A DNA stretch of 64,000 bases from Branchiostoma floridae (taxonomy: Eukaryota; Chordata; Leptocardii; Amphioxiformes; Branchiostomatidae), in the NCBI RefSeq assembly GCF_000003815.2, contig NC_049990.1, forward strand, positions 4,527,803-4,591,802, read 5' to 3'. Below the pieces are notes generated by a model. It did no database searches, was not told where the DNA came from, and saw only the letters and a list, made by a program, of their open reading frames with translations. Of this stretch, positions 1-13,300 are shown piece after piece; the first letter of the stretch is position 1; each line of letters opens with the position of its first letter. A program made the position numbers and the translations under genes.

Positions 1-3000
1 CCTCCAGCTTAGGCTCTTTTGTCAGCGGGTTATTGCACTGGGGAAATGTGGCAAAACAGCAAGAATGAATTAACATATGGATAACGTATGTGCATTTGAT
101 ATCCAGAAATTGTCTAAAATGTTTACTTCGTTTTATGAAAACTATCTTCCTCTGACGTACCTGCTTGTTAATATAACTTGAAATTTGCAAATGCTTTATG
201 ATTGAGAATCTTGTTTTTATAACAATGTTTGATGCTTTTTTTGCCTCTTCAAGCTTAGATATATAGATGGTAGGAATGAAACTGGGAAAATGTGGCAAAG
301 AAACAATAAGCTACATGTTGATATTACTAGTCGATATGGATCAGCAAACAATTCTAAACTGAATAATAACTGAATGAACAGTTTTGTATCCAAATAACTC
401 TACAGTCATAAAGATCATGGCATAAATATGGGTGCTATAGTATGCATTCATTACATTTCTATCATGGCACTATACAAAATTTAAACTAAAATACTAATAT
501 GCTTTCAAAGATGTTTAAAAAAACACTGTTTTAATATCAAATAAAAAAATTGTGGCTGTGGCCTTTAAAGGATTGTTTTCTTAAATATTTTACATAACAT
601 GGTTAAACTTTATGATATCAATAATGTGGTTGTTTCTCACCAGATCGATAGTTTTGGCGGTTGTTTTTGAAGCATCGTCACACCAGGTCTCACACCACAG
701 CCACTCCTGGGGCAGGGACTTGATGGCCACCTGGTGAATCATGTTGTTGGGGAGGTCCTGGAGAGGAAGCAGAAAACTCACATTAAGAAAAAACAAGAAT
801 TGCAAGAAAATGCAGTGTTTTTCCATCCAGAATCTCTGTAAAGAAGTATCACATAGCAAAACAACTCTCTAAATGAGTCTGCAAGCTCTAAAGGACATTT
901 TCAGCAGCAGTACAGTGGAAAATATAAAATTTTTAGAAATTGAACAATGTTTGCAAGTCAGTAAGCCCCATCATGAAAAAACAACATCCTCTGGCAATTT
1001 CAAAATTTGGCCAAACTCCACAGAAGATTGTTGAAGGTGTGATATCTACTGGCTTACTGTTAATGACATACCTGGACTTATAAAAGCTACTTAACTTTTT
1101 CACTTCTTCCAAATAATTGATTTATATAACCAAGCTTGTATTACCTGATCCAAATTAGAGAGACTGTTTGGATCCTGGCTGAGACCCTGGTACTGCCCGC
1201 GTAGTCGATCCCCCGCTGCAATACGGCGGAACTTCTTCAGGTCCACCACGTACAGAGCACTGATGTGGTACTTCCGCCCACCCAGGTGACTCGCCCAGTA
1301 ACCGGACTTCCAGAACCTGGGGGCAAATAGAGCATGTTTTAGATGTTTCTGCCTGTGTGAAACTACAAGTACTGTATCAGTGTATGTAATGTCCTGAGTT
1401 AGCTAAGATTTGGTACATCATGATATGATTGAAGCAGAAAAAAAGGAACTTTGAAATTCTAAGAAAAAGATTATAACATTCTTTTAGATGTAAATGGTTT
1501 TAGATACAGATATCTTTCCCAACAGTAAAAAGCTGTATCATATCCTAATCAAGTTATGATTAAAACAAAACACTTTCTATTGTTACAACTACAGTCAGAA
1601 CTATCAACAGAATCAACCACAACTTATGCTCGAATGTACATAAATGAAAATTCAAATCACTAACAAATCAATGGTAGGTATTAAAAATGTGTCCATTATG
1701 TTATCATAGTCTATTTGCATCAGGGCTGTCTTATTGTTTGATGATTTTAAACATGGTCATGCTCACTCTTGTATCTGTCAGACACCATCATCAGGGTTAG
1801 AATGGCTGGATCTGATTCTTGCTGCTATTTATAGCTTATGTGGGGGGATAGAAACTGAGTCACGTTTGGGACATCATTCTAAATGCTGCAGCGCCACCTA
1901 CAATGTACATTGGCTTTAAGCAGGGAGAATCAGATTCAGCCATTCTAACCCTGATAATGATGTCTGACAGAAACAGAAATGTTGGAAGAACTTTACTATG
2001 TGTGTATCACAGTAAGTTTGACCCACCTGAATCCGTTCATCTCCTTCCTGCTATCACAGAAGGGCGTGTAACCGTAGGGAGCCCCGCCCAGGTCAAGGTC
2101 TCGCAGCTCCTTAATGTCTGTACGAACAATCTGTATGAAATTGAAAAAAATTTAGAAATGAGTAGGACTGAGGAAGGCACAAGTATTGATTGGTAAAACA
2201 TACATTGAGGGTAAATTTGTTGCAATGCAAAAACATTTTGATAATTTGATCATGTTACCAACCAACTATGGATAAAAGTTTTGTAATGCTACAAGATTGA
2301 AATGAGCCTCCCCCCTCGAAAATATAAAACTGCCCAGAGTTTGGACAATAATAATCTTAACCAAAAAACGCAAGAAGCAAATTGAAAATATCACACCAAA
2401 ATATTGGAAAATACCACCTTGAACAAAGAATTCTGATTATTAGAAGATAAAGCTACGCGTTTCTACCTCTCTGAGTACATGATCATCAAAATTTGGTAAA
2501 GATAGCTTTGGTCACATGTGTATAGAAGCTCAAAAAACCTACATATAAATCTGGCAGCTAAAAGAACCTCACCTGATCTGCGTCCACAAAGATGATTTTC
2601 TTGACGCTGAGTGGGAACAGCACATCGAGGAACAAGATCTTGTAGCCCCAGATGATACGCTGTTTTTCTGTTTGCTGGTGTAGCCAGCGAGGCCACTTGT
2701 ACTGCACTAGCTCGTACTGGAAACCGTACTCCTTAGCCATGTGGGGCAAGAAGTCCTGGAGAATCATTAAAAAATACAGAGGTGTTAGTGTTGGTATGGC
2801 CAGCAAGGCCACTTATACTGCACGAACTCTTTAGCCATGTGGGGCAAGAAGTCCTGAAGAATCATAGAAAATATAGAGAAGTTAATGTTGGTGCAACCCG
2901 TGCGACCACTTAAACAGCACAAGCTAAAACTGGAAACTGTACTCTTTTGCCATGCAGAGTAAGAAGTCCTGGAATATCGTGTAGAAATCAAAGCTACTAT

Positions 3001-4385
3001 TAAACTGAAAAGTTAAACAAGTAAAGACAAAAATATCTGTGAAACCATTCATAATATTCCTTGATGGCTCTTGTTTCTTAACATTTCACACAAAATGGGC
3101 AAACAGATTGAGAAGGGACTACATTATATAATTCAGAAAAGACCCTGTCTTTAGTGCAGAACATATCCAATGACATTTCTTACCCAAAACCTGAAAATTA
3201 TGCTTACCATGACTGCAGGAGAGAGGTAGTTTTTGAGGAACCAGAACTTCACAGGAGTCTTGGTGTGTTTCAGAACACTCAGCATCATAATCCTGGGGAA
3301 ACACAACATCAGTCAACTATCATCCAACATTCAGCACCAAGGAAAGGATCCATGGTTATTTGGTTAAAAGAGAATTTACAAAGTTTCTAAGTAAGAAATG
3401 CCAAAAAGCAGTTACTCAAGAAACTGGATATGAATTTGGAAACGGTCAGACGTTTCAGACAGCCATCCGATGTCTTTCCTCAGTGATACTGAAGAAATCT
3501 TGTTGGAGATAGTTAAAGATTTCTCCAGTGTCACTGACGAAAGACACCAGATGGCTGTCTTAAATGTCATTTCCAAAATCATATCCAGTTGCTTGAGTAG
3601 CTGCTTTTTGGCTTATCTTATACTCTGGATGTCTAACCTTCATCAACGTTTAAGTAAGAAGTAAGTAAGAATCTAAGTAAGAAGTTAACACTGATTGCTT
3701 CACACAGAACTTTGCAGTCAGCAATTATCCAGTATTCAGCACCAAGGACAGGAATCATGGTGATATGTGATATGAGAAATGCCTACTTTGTTTCACTATT
3801 CTATAGAAATCTATTGAGTTTCTAACTGATAGTGTAACTATGTAGTCAGTAATCATCCAGTATTCAGCACCAAGGACAAGAGTTATGGTGTGATGTTGAA
3901 AGAGAATCTAAAGAGTTTCTAAGTAAGAAGTTTAGACGGATGGTTTAACAGAGAATGCAGTCAGCAATCATTCAGTATTCAGCAATAAAGACAGTATCCA
4001 CTGTGAACTGTTACACAAGATGTGCCTACTTTGGTTTTACTATTCCATAGGAATCCATTGAGCTTCTTAGGAAGAAATTACTGATGGTTTCACACAGAAC
4101 TATGCAGTCAGCAATCATCCAGAATTCAGCACTAAGGATAGGAACAATTGTCAGAAGTAGGTTTTTGGCACCAAAAATGTATTGGTGACAGGGTGCCTCC
4201 AATACATCATAATACTGTACAATACTACTGCATACAGCACCAAGGGCTGAGGTGGAAGGGAAAAGGAAAAGTGGTTTTCTCACCTGAGCAGCCTCTCGTA
4301 CAGGTGCCCTGAGGCAACAGAGAAGATGTTGATGACATCCTCCTCATCTGTATCATCTCCTGACTTCTTACCTCCTCCTGTGAAG
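1..4385 (-). CDS. UGGT: UGGT exons 34-40: GT24 catalytic domain (partial at left edge)
   Basis: Exons: 4284-4385, 3208-3292, 2573-2755, 2027-2130, 1145-1316, 641-757 and <1-37. Exon 34 gives [15 protein letters not shown], exon 35 [17 protein letters not shown], exon 36 [15 protein letters not shown] and the DxD-type FVDADQ, exon 37 [17 protein letters not shown], exon 38 [20 protein letters not shown], exon 39 [20 protein letters not shown]. These are the donor-sugar and metal-binding elements of GT24. Exon 40 begins [12 protein letters not shown] and runs off the window, so the C-terminal tail and ER-retention signal are not visible. The domain is intact as far as it can be read. Confidence 0.96.
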
Positions 4386-7297
4386 CTGGAGAAAAGTACA
4401 AAAACATTACAACTTGGTTACAATCTTCCTGTACTTCAATTTTTTTGAGGTCTCATCTTCTCATCATCGAGATAAAGCAAATTCCAGTCTTCATATTTTT
4501 TATTTTAATGATGTAGATGATGATGGTAGCTAACATATTGTTGTGCAAAACATTGTTCAGCTTGGAAAATTATCAATCAATCAATCAATAGATCAATAAT
4601 CTACAGGCATCATCTGATAATGTATGGTGGCAGCAGACATATTTCCAGAATGGATGGATATCTGTCACTAGAATGTTACATTTCCAGCACGGGACCTCCA
4701 ATTGGCTCTAGTGGCCCCTAGTCGACTTATCGTGTTGAAAGTTATGCTGTACAAGGATGTTACTACAGACAGTCTGGCTGTGAGAATAACATAATATTAT
4801 GTGTGGACAGTGTGGTGAACAACTGTTAGGCTATTCATCTTTACAACAGGGGATGACTGTACCTGGATATAGAGTCCCAGATCCCTCCCCCACTCTCCCC
4901 TTCATCTGCCAGCAGGTCCTCCTGAAGCTTGTCTGGCTTCTTGTTTACCTACAGACAGAATAATTCATAGCTAGGGAAATCTCCAGTTTTTAAAAGAGCT
5001 TTAATCCTACTTCACTTATCTTCTAGGGTCACAACAGATGATCTGAAGACTTGTTATCTCCAAGATTCTGTCATTACTTCTTACTATTTCACTTAGTGTC
5101 CATTCTCATATTTTGTCAACTGGCAATCTTCCCCATGTTGACAATGACAATTCATATCATTAGATGTATCAGATACCACAATCTGGGCTAGAATTCTATA
5201 CAGATCTTGTATTGGCATCTTTCCCTCAAACTGATATCCTATGAGTGAAACCATAAGCTTATTTCAAATTAAAGGTACACAACAATGTTGATAGGGTCAA
5301 ACCTGGGTTCAGCAACCGTTAAAGGGACTGTTTGTTGTGTTTGCTGAAGACAGGGTGGAGTTAACTATATAAAGATGCACAAAACCGTTTTATGGAGCTT
5401 TTGACTGGAGGTTCCTGCCTGTGCTAAGTGGCTGCTAAGGTTTTACTGTAATAATACCCAATTAAACATTAAATCTAACCTTGATCTTGATGATCTTGCT
5501 CTTGAAGCTGTCCATGATGACGGTGACGTCCTCTGACCCTGCAGGCGTGTCCGTGCCGTCGTGGTTCGTGATCTGGTAGATCTCCTCGGAGCGCCCCGCC
5601 CGCATGCGCAGCAGCCAGGCACCGGGGTTCGCCTTCAGCTGGAAGTAACCCTGGAGAGAACACAAGAAAGGTCAACATTTTCTTGGGGCTAACTGGACAA
5701 TAAAAGCACTACATATGATCAAATCTTCCTTCAAAAGACTTCCCAGATACCCTATTCCAGATGTTTTATCAACAAAAGCACTTTCTTTTCCCATATAAAG
5801 TTCTCTTCAGGACATTTCTAAAAAAAAAGAACAAAAAGAAATCTGTCCAACTTTTTTCTATGAATATTTCCCAGGCTTTCATTATAGAGGAATCATCCCA
5901 TGACAATGTTTCTCAGACTCTTTTGTTTTTCAGGAAAAATTTCATCATGATTTGTTCCTTTTTTCTCCAGAAATATGTCTACTGCGCTTCTTTTATGTAT
6001 TACCTACAAGAAAGTCTATATTTTAGACAGAATTTCTGTACTTGAATGTTTATCAAAATGGAAGGAAAGAGTGAAGAACAAATGAAGGGCTGTACCAGGT
6101 TGGCCATGACGATGGTGTCCACCATGACAGGAGTGTTGTGTGTTCCCAGGGTGAACTGGAGACCTCGTGGGGGCTGGCCAGACATTGCATCATAGCAGTG
6201 ACCTGAAATGATATTACAAAATCTGAGTTAACATGATGTGAAAGAGAAGTCAACTCTTGCTCAAAAGCTAGATAAACACAACTTAACTCTGATACTCAGA
6301 AATCTTAAATTTGAGGGACTAGAAACTACAATGCAGCAATGGAAACGGTTCATTGATATTCAAGACTAGACCCTTGGGTTCTTAAATGTAAAAGAAACTA
6401 AAAACCTACCACATTTGTATTACATTACACATCTCAAGAACTACATCGTCACATAAGAAATAAACATGGACAGTCAACATGGCTCAAATGGTAAAAATTT
6501 CATTCTTTATCCTGTAATGACAGAAGTTAAAATGTTGGGCATCTATATAAAAGAATTCTTTTCTACTGACCTTCCAGCAGCAGATACTCCAGTTCATACT
6601 CTGCGTTGATGGTTGTACCAGGCACCACGTCCTCTAACCGGATGTTATCCAGATCATATGGCGTGCGGACTGACTCGATCAGCCAGCTCTCCGGAGGTTT
6701 CATGTTCAACGTGAAGAGTGTGCTGTCTGGCATGTCCACGAACTTGGCACTGGGACCTGGACTGAAACTGGAGGGAAAGTTGTTGTTGGACTAACAGCTT
6801 CTCAATCAGAATGCAACTGAAATGTTGAATACTACAGTTCAGAAATCTCAATTAGCCAGCTCTCCGGAGGTTTCATGTTCAGGGTGAACAGGGTGCTGTC
6901 TGGCATGTCCACAAACTTGGCACTGGGGCCGGGGCTGAAACTGGAGGGAAATGTTTGCAGTGGTTTTATTTTGAAGTTTTTGAAACAGGAACAAAATGTA
7001 ACTGGGAGAGAGAGAGAGAAAGGAAGAGAGAGAGGGGGGGGGGGAAGGGGAGTGAGGAAGAGAGAGAGCAAGAGGAAAAGGGGAGAGAGACAAAGAGAGA
7101 GAGCAAGGGGGAATGGGGGAGAGAGGGAGGAAGAGAAAGCAAGAGGAAAAGAGGGGGAGAGAGACAAAGAGAGAGAGCAAGGGGGAATGGGGAGAGAGGG
7201 AGGAAGAGAGAGCAAGAGGAAAAGAGGGGGAGAGAGAGACAAAGAGAGAGAGCAAGGGGGAAAGAGGGAGAGGGACGGGAGAGAGAGAGCCAGAGCA

Positions 7298-7328
<31 letters not shown>

Positions 7329-10300
7329 AAGGTAAAGTGACAAAAGAGAGTCAGAGCATTCCCTACCTTGTGTTAACCATGAAGCCCACCTCCGGCTCCA
7401 GCACATATCTGTAGAAGCTCTTGAGCGGCATCTCTGACAGTTTGTCCCGAGAGTTCATGAACACCTTCAGGTTGGCATTCACCACTTGTTGGAGTACCTG
7501 GGAGCAACAGTAAGGTAATATGTAGACAGTCCATACAGTATTGTAAGAGTTTATCAGATGTTACTAACATGTTTTCTAGTTGTATCTTAAAATGAAGACC
7601 TAAATTTGTAACCTACTTAATCTAAGAAAGAAAGAAAGAATAAACATCTATCAGCATTGATAATCCAGAGTCAAGTTGCTCAGAAATTTGTTCTTCTCTA
7701 GCAGTAAAACAGTTGTAAAGTGGAAGGAGAAATTGTAAACTGTGTAAAGGCCTCATTGTTAGGACTGAGGTTACATGTGAATATGCATCAGATATGACTG
7801 ACAGGTTGTTCAATGTACATGTACACATAGGTAAACAGTTTTTGCCAAGTTTAGTGTCTTATAGTTTAGTGTCTTGTAGTGTCAATACTACTTTGCTGAT
7901 GCAAGGTACCACCCAACAACTTTGCCCAATGACAGTGACACGTACCATAAGAATAGGAGCCAGTCTCTGAGCGTCCCTTGTTGTTGGGTCCACCACAGCT
8001 ACAATGTCAAACGCTGCCTCGTTGGGATCACCTGGGATCTTCACAGCACTGAAAAAACAAAATGAGAAAATGATATTGAAAATTACATGAAAGAAGGTAT
8101 CAATACATTCAGATTGAAAGAAAAGACAGCAATGAAAAACATAAAGCTGTTAAGTTTAAATGAGCATTTTGCAAGTGTTTTTCTAAAAAATGGTAAGTCT
8201 ACTACTGTGGTCTATGGAAAGGTTATGGGAAAAACAGAGGAGAGGTGCACTCTTCAAGTGATTTCAACACAAGTGAAGGTGGAAATGATCACCAGTAGTG
8301 GACTCAACTCTTATGAACAGACTTGGGAGAAGTGAGCCAGCATACAAAACGTAGATACCAGAGCCACTACTCTTCTAACGCCACCAGAGGAATAAGAAAA
8401 AGGCCAGTCTGCAACTTGATTAATTCTTATAAAATTCACTAAAAGTCTTCTACAATGAATTCCTCCTAAAAATGACATATCCTGTTAAGAATGAAGTGCC
8501 AATCTGCATATTGTGTAGGAAAGAGAGCCCCCTACCTGTGCTGGTCAGAACTGTAGCTGACCTCCCTTCTGGAGTCTGACCTCTGGTTGGCGATGAGCAG
8601 GCCTGAGGCCTTCATGACAAGGTCATTCAGACTGGGGAGGGCACGGAACAAAAAAATTTAAATACTGGTATTTTCAAGACAATTCAACCTCTACACATGG
8701 GTAAAATACATGAGCTGACTGCCAGTCATTTAGAGTGACTCCAAAGTCATGTCAGACTTTTGATATCAGAATTAAGTTGTAACTTACCCATCATTCTTCA
8801 GGTTAAGCTCCATGTCTTTAATCTGCAAAAAAAATACAAAAAATTTTTTTTATCTCCTTCTGAATCTTATCAAAGTACCATAAGGCTACAGAGAGTGAAT
8901 ATAGTCAGAGTCAAGTTTTTCTTCCGTAATTCTGTTGTCATCCCAAACTTTTACTAACATTTCACTTAAAAAAGGTTAGAGAAACAAATGCCTTAGAGAA
9001 ACAACTGTCTTAAGGACAATTTGTTCAAAGAATTACCAGCAGTTACCTTCTGAGCAACATTGTCAGCTGCCAGGCTCTTGACAAACTTCTCCAACAGGCC
9101 AAAGTCATCGGGGTCAAAGGTCTCTGAGGGGTCCAAGGGACCAACAATCTATAAGACATAACAAACAGGGACTCCATGGGTCAATTTTACAAACTTTGAG
9201 GTGAAAGAGACATATTTTTCTCAATTTTCTTTTAGGTATTACCACTTCCTTTCAAAAGAGATGCTGAAGAAAGTTCTGGCATGCATATACATGTCGCAGC
9301 TTTTTAGCAGCTAGATTTTGAGCAAAATAACAGAAACTTTCACAATAACAAGCTAACAGGTGCTAATCTGAAGGACACTACACATTAATGCCATTGACCT
9401 TTACATCGAAACCTATTTTAAAGCACTGCTAATGTAGAATTCTTAAAAAAAAAAAATTCCACTCACCATCCCATTGGCCACTATGGCCCTCTGTCCTGGC
9501 CTCACTTTTAATGTGTTCTTCACAAAAGTCCAGTGGGAGGTCAGCAGGCTTGTCTGTTTCTTCTGGTCCTTCTTCAAGGCTGCTTCAAACTTAGCTGTGT
9601 CCATACCCTGTGGTGGAAGACAGGCATTCTTTACATAAACCAAAAGTTATTTATATCAGACTTAAGCCATACTCACTTTTCTTGCATTTTGCTGTGGTTT
9701 TAGACTTTTAGTAAATCACACTCATTTGTTTGTTTGTTTGTTTGTTTGTTTCACTCGCAAAGACTCACAACAAATGGTACCTCGATAACATGATAGCAAA
9801 GTTGTCAGCTTTGTCAAGATGATGGAGATAACCTACATTTGTAAATTACCAGATTTTCCAAACCAGTTGATTGATAGCTATCATTTGGATTAGCCTGAAC
9901 TAATAGTACTCCCAAGCCGTCCATTTTTTATGTATTTTTAGACGTTTTTGTGGGGTTTTCTATTTTGTATTGTTCTCTTCTTAAGCACCAGCCAAACTGG
10001 AAGGCATTAAGAAAACAGTACAAAATAGACAGCCTTTTAAAAACACCTAAAAACACAGAAGGAAACAGCTGAATCTCTGCTTGGAGGATAAACTAATAGG
10101 AAATCAGAACTACAACTCCATCAACATAACGTTTTTGAAAATAAAATCACATGGTACACAAAATGGCAAATCTACCACCATTAAATGTTTTCAAAATTTT
10201 CCAAACTTACTGTATGTAAAGTAACAAAAGAATACCTACATTGACGTAGAGGTCTGCCAGCTTCCCCCCCTGCACCAATGGTACATTCTCCTCCTTGGCC

Positions 10301-13300
10301 AGTTTGGTGATGAAGTTTTTCGCCAAGGTCATGGTCTGCGTGTCCAGCGCCGCCTGCACGGCGCAGGCGAAGGTTTGAGAACCGTCCTCGGGAGCACTGC
10401 TCGGGTTGTGGAGCACTCCAATTCTTACAGTGTTACTGGATTTCTGCAAAACAATATGAATCATTTTAACCTCTGTCAATAATGAACTGCAACTTTTGAA
10501 TTTATTGAAAGTATGGCTTGAAAGACAAAGATACCAATAAGTCAATAGAGAATGAAGAAAGGATTAAATCTATTTTGAACTGAGTAATGGATGAATGTTG
10601 AAATTCCTGCAAATAGGAGGAAATATATTTTCCCTTGTATAATTATAGACTAAGTTCACCTTTATCCACAGGGTAACGTATGTCCATTGTTTTAAAAAAT
10701 TAGGTATTTAGGAATATCAAGTCAACGGACGGTAGTTTCATACACTCAGCAAATATTGAAAATATGGCAGTTTGACATTGAAAATATTGCAGTTTGAAAC
10801 TATCGTCCTTCGATGTACAAGAAGTGTATTATCCCTAAATACCCTGCTTTTAAAACCAGTGGACATAGGTCACCCCAAAGATAAAGGTGAACTAGCGTTA
10901 TCTTACTGAGAGAAAATCTAAAAGCATTCAATTTATAGTTTGTGGATAAGTTTATTTTACCATGTGTTTGATGGCATCATAGAGCAGCTGCCTTCCCTCT
11001 GTACTCTCCATGTCACACACTACCCACATGGTCACGGGGCGGGTCACAGACTCATCTGAAACAGAAGGGTGGCAACTTAGTGTCCTAAATATGCAACTGA
11101 ACCAAATGTACCACGAGCATTCCTGCACTGTAGTATAGGATGAGTGTAATGCTCATCTGCAACACCGTGGCATCATGTTTCGTGTCCCAAGTATGCAAAT
11201 AACCCCAAAACACCATCATGTTAGTGTCCCAAATATGCAAATGTCCCTTTAAACACCATTATGGCTTACTGGTATCTGCAAGAGAGGGGAACCATTTTTG
11301 TCATAGAGCAGCAGTTAACAACCTTGCCTCCAGCCAAAAGACCAGAGTAGAACTTGTTACCATCGAAAAGAGTTGAGACCTCTTCATTGGTAAGAACAAA
11401 ACTAGTAAGTAGCTGTTTAACCGTTTGAGCCGTTTTAGATAGCCAGCTGTCATCATCCCCCTGTGAAGCTGGTGTGTTACACCAAAGGGTAGTCAGACTT
11501 GTTTGTTAATACAGCAGTTTGTAAGTACAGCAAAGGTATCGCACAAGTGGAAAACAACTAATGCAAAATTCTTAGTACAAAACATCAAATTTCCAGTCGC
11601 AGGGCTTGAAATATCAATCTGTATTACTAAGCATTGCAATTTGCAGAAAAGCTTTGGAAGTTGCATAAGCTTACAATTTTGCAGTTGAAAAAGATTCAGG
11701 TTTGGAAGCAAGAATCACTCAAATATCAAATCAAGGATTTCAAGCCCTGCACTACAAAGAAACTTGTTTTCCAGTTTACAAGTCAGTAGTATGTATAAAG
11801 ACCTGCTTTGCCTACCTTTCTTAGTCAGGTACTTCATGTTGTTTGCCAGGGTGGCTGCCATCTGGTTAGAGCTGAGTCTGGAGAAGGCAGCGGAGTCTGC
11901 AAGGGGAGATTTACCTGGAAACAGTGGCATGGATTAGTAAAATCACTCAAGTGCTTTCTCTTCAGGAATGGTCAATGATGTATCATGTATTTGGTACTTT
12001 ACAAAAAGTCTTCACCTGTGTCTACGAGGACCAAGAGTCTTTAATTTCATGTAAATCAAAGATGTACAACTAGGAGTTCACATGATCTGTATTGTTTGTA
12101 TCTCTTCTCACCTTACAGTCAATCATCTAACGTATATATAGTGACATCAGTTATCAAAGAATGTATGCGATCAAAGGATATTTACCTCCATGAAATGTCA
12201 TGGAAGTTATATTTTACCCCGCGTTTGTCTGTGTGTCTGTGTGTCTGTGTGTAAACAAGATAACTCAAGAACGGCTGGGTGGATTGGTTTGATACTTGGT
12301 GTGTTGGTAGGGTGTGATGAAAGCTGAAAATGATTAGATTTTGGGCCCCCTAGCGGCTCCCCTTGGTACTGCAGCGCAACTTCCGGTTTTGCTATCTTGG
12401 TGTTCTGAACATGCTATGGTCACGATTTTTGAGTATTAGATAGTTCTTGTGCTCAGGAAAAAGTGACATAAGTTTGGGCCCCCTAGCGTCTAGTTTTGGG
12501 ATAGCAGGGGCATTTTTGTCAAAAACTTCTGACGAGGATAACTCAAGAAGGGAACAACGGAATTTCATGATTTTTGGTATGTAGGTACCTTGGACAATGT
12601 TGTACAAGATGAAATACTAATTATGCAAAATAGGAGCAAATTTGCATAATTAATGACAACATTCAATCATAGCAGTTTTTTCTATGTATCTCTTGTCTTG
12701 GACGTGATATGGTCTTGAAGTTTGGGTGGTAGATAGCTTTAAGTGTCATGACAACGTGGAGCAAATTTCAGCCCCCTAACATATAATTTAGGAACTGCAG
12801 GGGCGTTTTTGTCAAAACATTCCAAAGAGGATAACTGCAGAAAGGATTGACGGATTGGCATCATATTAGGCATGCGGGTACCTTAGGCAAAGATGTTCAT
12901 AATGATATACATGTTATGCAAATGAGGACTTAATTTGCATAATTAATGAGGAAATTGTATAATTCCATTGTTTTCAATAACTGGACTTCAATAAATGTAA
13001 CACATGTTAATTATGATAGGTGGAATATAAGCAGATACTAAATATAGTAATGATGAACTTATTTGCATAATTTATGTAAAAATTGCAAAACCGCTTTATG
13101 ATTAATAATGGGAATTTTATAATTGTGACATGTGTACGTTTGTCAATGATGAACAACACTATGCATAAATTATGTTAATGTCTTAGTCATTTGCATGAAA
13201 TTTACAAAAGCTCGAAATTTTCATGGAGGTATGAGGTCGCTGAACTCTAGTTTTGTGTTTTTCTATAAGTTGAGTAAGGATCAAATCTTGCTTAGTGTAT

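Noticed and set aside
1734-2225. Open frames around 1734-2225 on both strands
   Set aside because: They cross a palindromic MITE and the antisense of UGGT exon 37.
6832-7414. Overlapping 120-180 residue open frames on both strands
   Set aside because: Low-complexity translation of the purine tract (Arg/Glu/Gly one way, Ser/Leu/Pro the other).
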